From Kluyvera sp047971185 (lineage in GTDB: Bacteria > Pseudomonadota > Gammaproteobacteria > Enterobacterales > Enterobacteriaceae): a stretch of DNA of 64,000 bases. This document shows, one piece after another, positions 26,982 to 37,362 of the stretch. Below the pieces are notes generated by a model that searched no databases, had not been told where the DNA came from, and saw nothing but the letters and a program-made list of their open reading frames with translations. The stretch lies in the NCBI RefSeq assembly GCF_047971185.1, contig NZ_JBKDZH010000012.1, positions 46,048 to 110,047 of the forward strand. The letters run 5' to 3'. Every line of letters begins with the position of its first letter. The first letter of the stretch is position 1. The translations under genes were made by a program, and so were the position numbers.

Positions 26982-27830
26982 ATGGCACTACGTCGGCACG
27001 CAACCTATTCACCGGATAATGCGTCATTGATGATCAAGCACATCGCTGACCAGGACATCTGTCCGCTGCACGCCCATGATTTTTACGAAATGGTCTGCGT
27101 CTCTTCCGGCAGCGGAATGCACGTGATTGACGGCATTTCATGGCCTATCAGCCGCGGCTCGGTGTTTGTGGTGGCACCGCATGAAGAGCACTATTTTGAG
27201 AAGGTAGAGAAACTTTCCCTGCTCAATATCCTGATCCGGCCAGAGTTTCTCCCCGAGTCCCTGCTGAATTTACTTGCCGACTTTGCGCCAGAAAAACAAT
27301 TTATGGCGACGCACCAGACGATTGTACATAGCGCATTTTATACCAACCTGTTAAATGAAGAATTAACCCATAATTTGTCTCACCGTACGCTGATGCTGGA
27401 AACCTTATTTACCCAACTGGCCATATTTCTCCAGCGAGGCCATATCGGGCAGGCCGTCAATAGCGACACCAGGGAAGACTCAATCATCTATTTACTGAAT
27501 TATTTACATCATAATTATGCAAATGATGAATTAAGCATCGATTACCTGGCGCAAAAATTTAATATTCAGAAGCGGATGCTGGAGCGTAAAGTACAATCCA
27601 TTACCGCCCTGACGCCTAACGATTATATTACCCACGTGCGGCTGTGCCATGCGATGAATTTACTGGTCACGTCCGAGCAGTCGATTACCGATATTGCCTA
27701 TCTGTGCGGCTTTAACGACAGCAACTACTTTTCTCATCGCTTTAAACTCTTCTTTGGCATGCCGCCGCGTACGGTGCGTAAATATGGCCTGTTCCCGCTG
27801 ATCAGCCATCGTACCGCGCTCCAGTCATAG
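26982..27830 (+). CDS. AraC-family regulator of the pectin island
   Basis: 282 residues: N-terminal cupin sensor (HAHDFYEMVCVSSGSG, about 25-110), then two AraC helix-turn-helix units in residues about 185-275 (LSIDYLAQKFNIQKRMLERKV; ITDIAYLCGFNDSNYFSHRFK). It is divergent from togMN-ATPase and its end converges on GH105 with only 21 bp between stops. By position it should activate the ABC and hydrolase operons in response to a pectin-derived sugar. The architecture resembles RhaS/RhaR and rhamnogalacturonate regulators; the effector is inferred. Confidence 0.88.
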   Translation: MALRRHATYSPDNASLMIKHIADQDICPLHAHDFYEMVCVSSGSGMHVIDGISWPISRGSVFVVAPHEEHYFEKVEKLSLLNILIRPEFLPESLLNLLADFAPEKQFMATHQTIVHSAFYTNLLNEELTHNLSHRTLMLETLFTQLAIFLQRGHIGQAVNSDTREDSIIYLLNYLHHNYANDELSIDYLAQKFNIQKRMLERKVQSITALTPNDYITHVRLCHAMNLLVTSEQSITDIAYLCGFNDSNYFSHRFKLFFGMPPRTVRKYGLFPLISHRTALQS

Positions 27831-27851
27831 CACAGAGCGCGGTTTCCCGGT

Positions 27852-28961
27852 TCAGATAAACAGATTCTGATACTCGATCAGCGCCAGTATCGCCATCGCC
27901 TGGCCGTACGGCATGATGGTGCGTTCGATCTGGCGATAGTAGTCCAGATCTTTGCCCATCCCGGTACCGAACGACACGTTCGCCAGCTCGCCCTGCGGGG
28001 TAATCTGCCGCATCACCCCTTCCGCCGCCGCTATTCCCGTCGCGAGGAAACGCTTATCGATATAGCGCTTGCGTACCGCCTTCAGGATGCCGTAGGCAAA
28101 ACCCGCCGACGCCGACGACTCCAGATACGACGTCGGGTCATCCAGCAGCGTGTGCCACAGCCCGCTTTCGCTATCCTGGCGCTGCGCCAGCGCCGCCACC
28201 TGCCGCGCCAGCTGGCCGAGCAAAAACTCGCGTACCGGGTCGCCCTCCGGCAGGTCGAGCATCTCGATAAAGTCGGGAATGGCCACCGTTACCCAGCTGT
28301 TGCCGCGCCCCCACAGCGCATTGGCATAGTGGTGGCGGCCCTCAAAGTTCCAGCCGTGATACCACAGCCCGGTCGGCGCATCGCACAGATACTGGGAATG
28401 CAGCAGGAACTGGCGCTTAGCCTCCTCTACCCACTGCGGGCGGTTTAGCACCACCCCGGCCTTCGCCAGCGGCATCACGCTCATCATCAGCGTATCGTCC
28501 CACAGCTGCTGATGATGGGGGAAATTGAAGGTCATATGCTGCAGGCCGCCCAGCTCGGTGCGCGGCATGTCGTACATCACCCAGTTGGCCCAGATATCGA
28601 TATAGCGCCGCCACGGCGTATGCCCGGTCTCTTCATACAGCGCCGCCAGCGTCAGCATCGGCGCCATAGTGTTGACGTTTTTGGTCGGCGTGCCTTCGCG
28701 AAAACGGTCGCTAAACCACTGCTCGATGATCGCCAGCCAGCGCGGGTTACGCGTCTGCTGCCAGTACTGCCACAGGCCATACAGCCCAATGCCGTGGGTC
28801 CATTCCCAGCCGCCCCAGCCTTTGGTATCGACAACGCGTCCGTCTGCCAGGGTCATCAGAAATGCGCCGTTTTCATCGCGAATATTCACCAGCGCATCGA
28901 TTAGCTTTTCGGTCATCTGCACCGTTTGTTCCGCGCTGAACTGCAGTTGTGCTCTCTCCAT
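27852..28961 (-). CDS. GH105 unsaturated rhamnogalacturonyl/galacturonyl hydrolase
   Basis: 369 residues, the normal GH105 length (YteR, RhiN, YesR). The (alpha/alpha)6 barrel motifs GGWEWTHGIGLYGLW (about 50-64), the catalytic-aspartate region LWDDTLMM (about 153-160) and NALWGRGNSWVTVAI are all present. There is no signal peptide, so it acts on imported unsaturated disaccharides in the cytoplasm and hydrates their 4,5-unsaturated uronyl end. It is last in the ogl-binding protein-GH105 operon, 9 bp after the binding protein gene. This enzyme is the main evidence that rhamnogalacturonan fragments, not only homogalacturonan, are used. Confidence 0.9.
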   Translation of the reverse strand: MERAQLQFSAEQTVQMTEKLIDALVNIRDENGAFLMTLADGRVVDTKGWGGWEWTHGIGLYGLWQYWQQTRNPRWLAIIEQWFSDRFREGTPTKNVNTMAPMLTLAALYEETGHTPWRRYIDIWANWVMYDMPRTELGGLQHMTFNFPHHQQLWDDTLMMSVMPLAKAGVVLNRPQWVEEAKRQFLLHSQYLCDAPTGLWYHGWNFEGRHHYANALWGRGNSWVTVAIPDFIEMLDLPEGDPVREFLLGQLARQVAALAQRQDSESGLWHTLLDDPTSYLESSASAGFAYGILKAVRKRYIDKRFLATGIAAAEGVMRQITPQGELANVSFGTGMGKDLDYYRQIERTIMPYGQAMAILALIEYQNLFI

Positions 28962-28970
28962 ATAGCCCTC

Positions 28971-30263
28971 TTATTTGGTCGGTGCATGTTTACGCAGCGC
29001 GCGCTTCGCGGTGCGTTCGAACTCTTTCGCCGCATCGGCGGCGCTGATTTTGCCGTAGTCGAGCCGCTGGGTGAGATCCAGCCAGTACTGCTCAATCTCC
29101 GGGTTCTTAAAGTACGGCGAGACGAAGACGTTGTCCGAGGGCATGCTCTCCACCAGCTTCAGGCCGGTAATCACCGGGTCGCTCGGCTGCGCCATATTGC
29201 TTTTCAGAACGTAGTCCGCCGCCGCTTTGCTGACCGGGAAGCCCCGCTCCAGCCCCATCAGCGCGACGCCTTCCGGCTGGTTAAACATGTAGTCCATCAG
29301 CATCGCGGCCTCTTTCGGGTGCTGTGTGTTGCGGCTGATGGCGAAAATCATCGACGGTTTGATAAACAGCCCGGCATCCTTGGCCCCCGGCAGCAGCGGA
29401 TACGGCCCGACTTCCAGTTTTGCCGGCGGGGCCAGGGTGTCTTCATACTTGGCGACCGCCGAACTCATCAGGTTTGAACCGCCGAATTCGCCGTTGATCC
29501 ACGGTTTCATTTCAAACGGCTGCGCTTTGCCAAACGACTGGATGTACTTCTGGCTTGGCAGCACGTGCTCGGCCACCAGCTTCTGATACACCTGCACAAA
29601 CTCCAGCCACTGCGCTTCGCTGTAGGTGAACTCTCCTTTTTCGTTGAGCATCGGCTGGTTGTACTTCTGCACCATCCACGAGTTAATCAGCTCCATCGAG
29701 GTGGTAACGATCGCCGGATAGGCGTTATCGCCAAGCTTCTCCTTAAACACCTTGCCGGCGGCGTACAGCTCATCCCAGGTTTTGGGATAGGCAAGGCCGA
29801 CCTTTTTCCAGGTTTCGGTGTTGTAGTAGAGAATCGGCGCCACCAGCGACACCGGCAGCCCCTGAACTTTGCCATTCACCGTCACCGTGCCCAGCTTGCC
29901 GGCGTAGTTTTCCAGCCCCACTTCTTTGCTGAGTTTGTTAAGGTCGTAAAAGCCGTCGCCGGACCGTGAGAACACCTGGATCCAGCTCCAGTCGAGCTGC
30001 ATGACGTCCGGTTCGTTTTTGCCCGCGATCTGGGTGGACAGGCGCGAGACGAAGCCATCCCAGCCGGTATACTCGGCCTTCACCTTAATATTGGGATGCT
30101 GCTGTTCGAAGGCGCGGATGGTTTTCAGCGTATTCTGGTGACGCGAATTCGCGCCCCACCACGCAACGCGCAGCGTGACCGTATCGCTATCGTCCGCCAG
30201 CGCGGGCGTCACGCAGAGGATACTGCTGCTGGCCAGCAGCAGAGAGAGTGCGATTCTTTTCAT
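28971..30263 (-). CDS. Oligogalacturonide-type periplasmic binding protein (TogB-like)
   Basis: 430 residues with a clear signal peptide (MKRIALSLLLASSSILCVTPALA). The mature part is a CUT1 extracellular binding protein: VTLRVAWWGANSRHQNTLKTI at the start and DVMQLDWSWIQ further on. It should deliver pectin oligomers to the permeases encoded on the other side of the AraC gene. Its ATG overlaps the ogl stop (ATGA), so it is translationally coupled to ogl. Confidence 0.9.
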   Translation of the reverse strand: MKRIALSLLLASSSILCVTPALADDSDTVTLRVAWWGANSRHQNTLKTIRAFEQQHPNIKVKAEYTGWDGFVSRLSTQIAGKNEPDVMQLDWSWIQVFSRSGDGFYDLNKLSKEVGLENYAGKLGTVTVNGKVQGLPVSLVAPILYYNTETWKKVGLAYPKTWDELYAAGKVFKEKLGDNAYPAIVTTSMELINSWMVQKYNQPMLNEKGEFTYSEAQWLEFVQVYQKLVAEHVLPSQKYIQSFGKAQPFEMKPWINGEFGGSNLMSSAVAKYEDTLAPPAKLEVGPYPLLPGAKDAGLFIKPSMIFAISRNTQHPKEAAMLMDYMFNQPEGVALMGLERGFPVSKAAADYVLKSNMAQPSDPVITGLKLVESMPSDNVFVSPYFKNPEIEQYWLDLTQRLDYGKISAADAAKEFERTAKRALRKHAPTK

Positions 30264-31432
30264 TGTGAAGATCCTGTCAGCAGCGCGGAGACATCCGCCA
30301 GGTAAACGGCGGGTAATCCGTCGCGGTCAGAGGTGTAGAGTACGTGGCGCAGATCCGGGCTAAACGACGGATGCGGATGGCTTGCCTGACACTGGCCGTC
30401 GATCACCCGCCAGGACGTATCGTGGCGGGCGATACGCCGCGTGCGCTTCGCGCCGGGTTCGAACAAATAGAGCCAGGGATCGGTCAGCGCCGCATAGCCG
30501 CCCTCGTCGGTGAGATCCACCGGCGTACCGCAGCCGTCGCCCACCAGCAGAGAGCCATCGAAATTACTCATCAGGTGCGAACAGGCGGGCATTTCCATCA
30601 CCTTTTCACTTTGCGTACTGCCCGCCCGCGTCTGGCAGATATGACGCCGGTGCGTCTCTTTGTGCAGGGAGACAAAAATGAGGTGCGAACCGTCCGGCAC
30701 CCAGAACTCGTGGGTAAAGGTTTCATCCTCCCGCTGGCTGACCGGCGTCGAGACGCCGGTCTGACGCTGATGCAGCCAGATACGATTGCGGATCACATCG
30801 TGCGGCCCTTCATGGCAGTACATGATGGTGTCGGTGTCGCCGGGGCGAAAACCGGGATGCCCTAACCAGCGCGGCTCTTCAAACAGTTGCTCGCTGCAGC
30901 CGGAAGCCAGGTCGATCACTTCACAGCGGGTGGTCGGGTTCATATGATACTGCCGCTGGAAATCGTCCCAGTCGTTCAGCGGCAGGTAGGATTCCGCCGG
31001 CAGCGACATGCCGATCATTTTGCGCCCCGTGCTGTCGGGCGCCCAGGCGCTGGTGCTGACCCACCGGGCAGGCAGTTCGTACAGCACCTGCTCTTGTAGA
31101 GTATCCAGCTCCACGCGGACAATTTGCCGGTTGTGGCGCATAAAGATCAGCGCGCTGTCATCATCGGTGATAAAGCCGTCAAAGCTGTTGTCACCCGCTC
31201 CTTCCGTGAGCTGGCGCAGCGTGCTTTGCGCAAGATCCAGCATCCAGTAGTTCCAGTTACCCTGCTCAACGCCGCCAATCAGCAGCCGCGTTCCTCCCTG
31301 CAAAAAACACTTCTGATAAAAATAATTGCGATGAAAAATACGATCCCGCGGGGTTAAACGCATCACGCGTACGCCGGTAACGGGGTCGGTTTCAGTAGTA
31401 AAAATCAGCGGTGTGACATCACCCTTTGCCAT
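30260..31432 (-). CDS. ogl: Oligogalacturonate lyase (PL22)
   Basis: 390 residues from the ATG at 31432, preceded by GAGG; the frame upstream is not homologous. The Ogl family is about 388 aa. It is a seven-bladed propeller; the metal ligands Gln-x2-His-x-His are seen in CQASHPHPS, and the further His lies in FTHEFWVPDG. No signal peptide: a cytoplasmic enzyme cleaving digalacturonate and its unsaturated form to the 4-deoxy keto-uronate that feeds the KDG pathway. It is the first gene of its operon and divergent from the KdgM porin. Confidence 0.93.
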   Translation of the reverse strand: MAKGDVTPLIFTTETDPVTGVRVMRLTPRDRIFHRNYFYQKCFLQGGTRLLIGGVEQGNWNYWMLDLAQSTLRQLTEGAGDNSFDGFITDDDSALIFMRHNRQIVRVELDTLQEQVLYELPARWVSTSAWAPDSTGRKMIGMSLPAESYLPLNDWDDFQRQYHMNPTTRCEVIDLASGCSEQLFEEPRWLGHPGFRPGDTDTIMYCHEGPHDVIRNRIWLHQRQTGVSTPVSQREDETFTHEFWVPDGSHLIFVSLHKETHRRHICQTRAGSTQSEKVMEMPACSHLMSNFDGSLLVGDGCGTPVDLTDEGGYAALTDPWLYLFEPGAKRTRRIARHDTSWRVIDGQCQASHPHPSFSPDLRHVLYTSDRDGLPAVYLADVSALLTGSSQ

Positions 31433-31552
31433 AGTGCCCTCAATGTCAGGAGTTGTCGGGTTAGTTTTCTCCTGCGGCTCATCCCGGCAGGAGCTACTAC
31501 CAGCATGCCTGTGCACTCCGGCAATAACCTTTGAAATAAAGACAAAGTGCTT

Positions 31553-31571
31553 AATGAAATGACGTAATCGT
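31553..31571. promoter_or_regulatory. Weak KdgR-like site between ogl and the porin
   Basis: AATGAAATGACGTAATCGT keeps the left half (AATGAAA) of the KdgR box and matches the degenerate consensus at about 15 of 19 positions; the right half is poor. Candidate only. Confidence 0.3.
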
Positions 31572-31702
31572 TAAGGTTGCAGCGTTCTCATTAATTATTT
31601 AAGCAATGCTCACATTCTTAACACCTTAGATATTATTCTTTGCATTCCCGACAAAAATAGCGTTGCGGTTGGTATTTTTATAAAGGTTTGCTGGGGTAAC
31701 GA

Positions 31703-31745
31703 ATGATTAACTACCTGCGATTATTCAGCGCAGGTAGTTAATCAT
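31703..31745. repeat. 17-bp perfect inverted repeat upstream of the porin gene
   Basis: ATGATTAACTACCTGCG (31703-31719) and its exact complement CGCAGGTAGTTAATCAT (31729-31745) flank a 9-nt spacer. The structure ends 86 bp before the porin start. No T-run follows, so it is not an ordinary terminator. It could be an operator for a dimeric regulator or a 5' leader hairpin. Confidence 0.9.
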
Positions 31746-31831
31746 GCCATTAATAAACCTGGTGTCTGTCACACGCGCAAAGAAAATGCATGACTAAATG
31801 CATCATTCAGATAATAAGAGGAAAAATATCT

Positions 31832-32587
31832 ATGTTACCCGGTAAATACTTTTTAGCAGGATGCGTCTTGTTAACCAGCCATGCGCTCCTGGCTGAAGAA
31901 TATACCTCACCCATCCGCTCACTCAGCCTGGACTACCGGCACGAGTACAGGACGCGCGACCGTACGCACTATGACAAGTTAAATATGTCGGCGGCACTGC
32001 CACACAATTTTAACTTTGCGATAGAAACAAAATACAAAACCGGCAGCAACGACACCAAGGACAAAATGTATGCCGACCCGGTAATTAATGCCGTGGAACT
32101 GACCTTGTCACGGGCATTTATCTTCGACAACTTTAAAATCTCGCCGTTAATACAGCCGGAGTTTAATAACGAGCGCACCGAATGGAAATTTGGTTTCGTT
32201 CCCTGGTATACCTTTAATGAAAATTGGGCCATCGGCGGGATGTACCGTTTCGAGATGACGGATTATGCTAACGATCCCGACTGCGGCTATAACGGCGATA
32301 AATCCTGTAGTACCAACAAACATCGTACGGTCAACCGTGGCGATATTTATTTGCGCTACACCTGGGACCGTTTCTCGACGACCTACAAATTTATCTATAA
32401 ACACGGCGATGAAATTTTGTGGGGTAACAAGCACTACGACTACGAGCAGGAATGGCAGTTCGACTATTCGCTAGGGGATAAAAAAGAGTGGAAGCCATAC
32501 GTGACCTTTGGCGACATTGGCCGCTCGTCGAAGTCCACCGAACGCCAGTTCCGTCTGCGTATGGGGGTGGTGTACACCTTCAAATAA
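31832..32587 (+). CDS. KdgM-family oligogalacturonate porin
   Basis: 251 residues from the ATG at 31832, after AGAGGA; an upstream in-frame ATG would spoil the signal peptide. Signal MLPGKYFLAGCVLLTSHALLA is followed by alternating beta-strand sequence starting with LSLDYRHEYRTRDR and ending MGVVYTFK, typical of the small monomeric 12-strand KdgM/NanC outer-membrane channels. It should admit pectin oligomers to the periplasm for the TogB-like protein. It is divergent from ogl with a 399-bp control region. Confidence 0.92.
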   Translation: MLPGKYFLAGCVLLTSHALLAEEYTSPIRSLSLDYRHEYRTRDRTHYDKLNMSAALPHNFNFAIETKYKTGSNDTKDKMYADPVINAVELTLSRAFIFDNFKISPLIQPEFNNERTEWKFGFVPWYTFNENWAIGGMYRFEMTDYANDPDCGYNGDKSCSTNKHRTVNRGDIYLRYTWDRFSTTYKFIYKHGDEILWGNKHYDYEQEWQFDYSLGDKKEWKPYVTFGDIGRSSKSTERQFRLRMGVVYTFK

Positions 32588-32595
32588 TCCGTTTC

Positions 32596-32621
32596 GCGAT
32601 AGCGCCGGGCGGCGCTATCGC
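32596..32621 (+). terminator. Stem-loop just after the porin gene
   Basis: GCGATAGCGCC (32596-32606) and GGCGCTATCGC (32611-32621) with a 4-nt loop, 8 bp after the stop. It has no T-run; it is probably an mRNA 3' stabiliser in front of the true terminator. Confidence 0.6.
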
Positions 32622-32675
32622 TGTGCTTCTGTTCAACACGCCACATTCGCGTTTTCTTTTGCAATCGTCTGTTTT

Positions 32676-32700
32676 GGGGCCAGCCATCGGCCCCGTTTTT

Positions 32701-32702
<2 letters not shown>
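32676..32702 (+). terminator. Terminator after the porin gene
   Basis: GGGGCC and GGCCCC arms around AGCCATC, followed by G and seven T's. It abuts the convergent acnA stop. Confidence 0.85.
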
Positions 32703-35376
<2,674 letters not shown>

Positions 35377-35589
35377 AGCTCCTCCTTAAATGGCGGGAAT
35401 TGCAACACTCTGATACTCCTCAGGGTCTCTATTAAAGATAACACACTGCCCCGAATACGCCGGAAAAGGGCTCAGATTGATAAATGCGATCAACACCTTA
35501 TTAAAAACAAGGCACCAGGGAAATTAATAGCAGGAGAAGGATTGGCTGGGTATATCGGTAGGGAAAGGCGGAGGTGAAATACCCGCGGA

Positions 35590-35751
35590 TTACTGTTTCT
35601 TATTCTCATCCTGATTGAAAAGATCGATAAAATCTTTTTGCTCAGGCGTCAATTTCCACTCATCAGGAACGTGGACCTTATTATTCTCGGGCGGCTTTTT
35701 TGCCGCCGGGGGGCGGGGCTTCGCGGGCTTCACGCGTTCGGACGTCAGCAT
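35590..35751 (-). CDS. Small basic/charged protein at the yciX position
   Basis: 53 residues from the ATG at 35751. A lysine/proline-rich first half (VKPAKPRPPAAKKPPE) precedes an acidic helix (LTPEQKDFIDLFNQDENKKQ). Starts 2 bp after the ymiA stop, so it is coupled to it. By position it corresponds to E. coli yciX, but I cannot confirm homology by memory. Function unknown. Confidence 0.6.
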   Translation of the reverse strand: MLTSERVKPAKPRPPAAKKPPENNKVHVPDEWKLTPEQKDFIDLFNQDENKKQ

Positions 35752-35753
35752 GG

Positions 35754-35870
35754 TTAGCCCCAGAACTTCCACACCAGCAGCGCGACGGCAATCCAGAACA
35801 GCGCAGAACCCAGGAAGACGCTCAGCCATGCTTTGCGTTTTACGCCCGGTTCTTTATTTTCTGATGCCAT
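35754..35870 (-). CDS. ymiA: Single-helix membrane protein YmiA
   Basis: 38 residues. The frame reads MASENKEPGVKRKAWL and then one transmembrane helix ending VWKFWG. E. coli YmiA (46 aa) ends in nearly the same way (RKAWLAVFLGSALFW...KVWG). It sits between acnA and cysB as in E. coli. Function is unknown; an inner-membrane location follows from the helix. Confidence 0.85.
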   Translation of the reverse strand: MASENKEPGVKRKAWLSVFLGSALFWIAVALLVWKFWG

Positions 35871-36207
35871 TACCGCCCTCTCACAATCGATATTACTTAT
35901 CATTTTCACACCAATTAATTGTTACAACTAATCATCATTGAGATAAATCCTAAGTAAATTTTAAGCAAAAATCCAGCGGTTTTACGAATACTCAACGCAG
36001 ATTTATTTATTCTTTTGACGCTGAAGGAATATTTGAGTAGAGAAGTTTGCCTAACGTTAAATTTATTTCTACTTTTGCTGCAATGTTGCCAATAGAAACA
36101 ATTCTCAAACAAGGAAAAGGCGGGGCAGTCACATAAACATCAGGGGGTTGCGGCGGGTAATATAAGAACTTTCGCCCCCGAAGCCGGGGGCAGATAATCA
36201 TTAAGGA
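35871..36207. other. Gene-poor spacer between ymiA and cysB, with a cysB 3' hairpin
   Basis: 337 bp, A/T-rich in the middle. A stem of GCCCCCG (36174-36180) and CGGGGGC (36185-36191) lies 17-34 bp after the cysB stop and may act as its terminator on the minus strand, although the T-run is poor. Short open frames here show no family features. Confidence 0.5.
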
Positions 36208-37182
36208 TTATTTTTCCGGCAGCTTAATATCCTTGAACATTGCTTCGATGTCTTCATTCGAGCGCAGCGCGACGGCGGTATCGACCACGTCACGGGTCAG
36301 ATGCGGGGCAAAGCGCTGAATAAAGTCATACATGTAGCTGCGCAAGAAGGTGCTGCGACGGAAGCCAATCTTGGTGGTGCTATGGCTGAAAATGCCGTCC
36401 GCATCCAGCTTAACCAGATCCGGATCGGAGATCGGGTCAACGGCCATGCTGGCAATCACCCCTACCCCCAGCCCCAGACGCACGTAGGTTTTGATCACGT
36501 CAGCATCGGTGGCGGTAAAGACGATACGCGGCGTCAGGCCCGCGCGGTTAAAGGCGGTGTCCAGCTCGGAGCGCCCGGTAAAGCCAAAGGTGTAGGTCAC
36601 CAGCGGATACTGCGCCAGCTCTTCAATGGTCACCGACGTTTTGGACGCCAGCGGATGCTCCGGGGTGACCACGATGGAACGGTTCCAGTGATAGCACGGC
36701 AGCATCACCAGATCGTCGTACAGATGCAGCGCTTCGGTAGCGATGGCGAAGTCGGCGTTACCTTTTGAGACCGCCTCGGCAATCTGGGTAGGCGAGCCCT
36801 GATGCATATGCAGGGACACGCGCGGATAGCGCTCGATAAAACCTTTAATCACGCCCGGTAGCGCGTAGCGCGCCTGGGTATGGGTGGTGGCAACATACAG
36901 CGAGCCTTTATCCGGCCAGGTATGTTCACCGGCTACGGACTTAATGGCATCTACCTTCGACAGGACTTCACGGGCAATGCGGATAATTTCCTGCCCCGCC
37001 GGAGTCACCTGCGTCAGATGTTTGCCGCTGCGGGCGAAAATCTGAATACCCAGCTCATCCTCCAGCATTCTGACCTGCTTACTGATGCCCGGCTGCGAAG
37101 TATAAAGCCCTTCAGCGGTAGAGGAGACGTTAAGGTTGTGATTGACCACCTCGACGATATAGCGGAGCTGCTGTAATTTCAT
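36208..37182 (-). CDS. cysB: LysR-type cysteine regulon activator CysB
   Basis: 324 residues, the E. coli length. N-terminal LysR helix-turn-helix (LNVSSTAEGLYTSQPGISKQVRMLEDELG), then the sulfate/N-acetylserine-binding domain with the TTHTQARY segment. It activates sulfur assimilation genes on N-acetylserine and represses its own gene. yciW in this window is a plausible target. It is transcribed from a 180-bp gap next to topA. Confidence 0.98.
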   Translation of the reverse strand: MKLQQLRYIVEVVNHNLNVSSTAEGLYTSQPGISKQVRMLEDELGIQIFARSGKHLTQVTPAGQEIIRIAREVLSKVDAIKSVAGEHTWPDKGSLYVATTHTQARYALPGVIKGFIERYPRVSLHMHQGSPTQIAEAVSKGNADFAIATEALHLYDDLVMLPCYHWNRSIVVTPEHPLASKTSVTIEELAQYPLVTYTFGFTGRSELDTAFNRAGLTPRIVFTATDADVIKTYVRLGLGVGVIASMAVDPISDPDLVKLDADGIFSHSTTKIGFRRSTFLRSYMYDFIQRFAPHLTRDVVDTAVALRSNEDIEAMFKDIKLPEK

Positions 37183-37229
37183 GCGGTTGTATCCAGTCTG
37201 TACTCAGAAAGCGCTCATAAAGATGATTT

Positions 37230-37274
37230 ATGCATAAGAAATGCATCTGCTATAACCACTATATCATTTATAGC
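37230..37274. promoter_or_regulatory. Candidate cysB autoregulatory region
   Basis: ATGCAT-AAGAA-ATGCAT at 37230-37246 and a second inverted repeat GCTATAA (37249-37255) / TTATAGC (37268-37274) lie 48-92 bp before the cysB start. CysB represses its own promoter in enterics; the assignment to these repeats is inference. Confidence 0.35.
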
Positions 37275-37314
37275 AAGTGTGTATAGATGGAAACAAAAAA
37301 TAATAACGAGGTTA

Positions 37315-37340
37315 TAAAAAAGGGCCGCATAGCGGCCCTT
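37315..37340 (-). terminator. topA terminator
   Basis: On the minus strand AGGGCCGC and GCGGCCCT pair around TAT and are followed by a T-run (the A's at 37315-37320), 23 bp after the topA stop. Confidence 0.9.
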
Positions 37341-37362
37341 TGTGAAGTTTTTTAGCGGAAGG

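Noticed and set aside
35871..36207. Short open frames of about 65 codons upstream of ymiA
   Set aside because: A/T-rich, no ribosome site, no coding pattern; the region reads as a spacer with the cysB 3' end.
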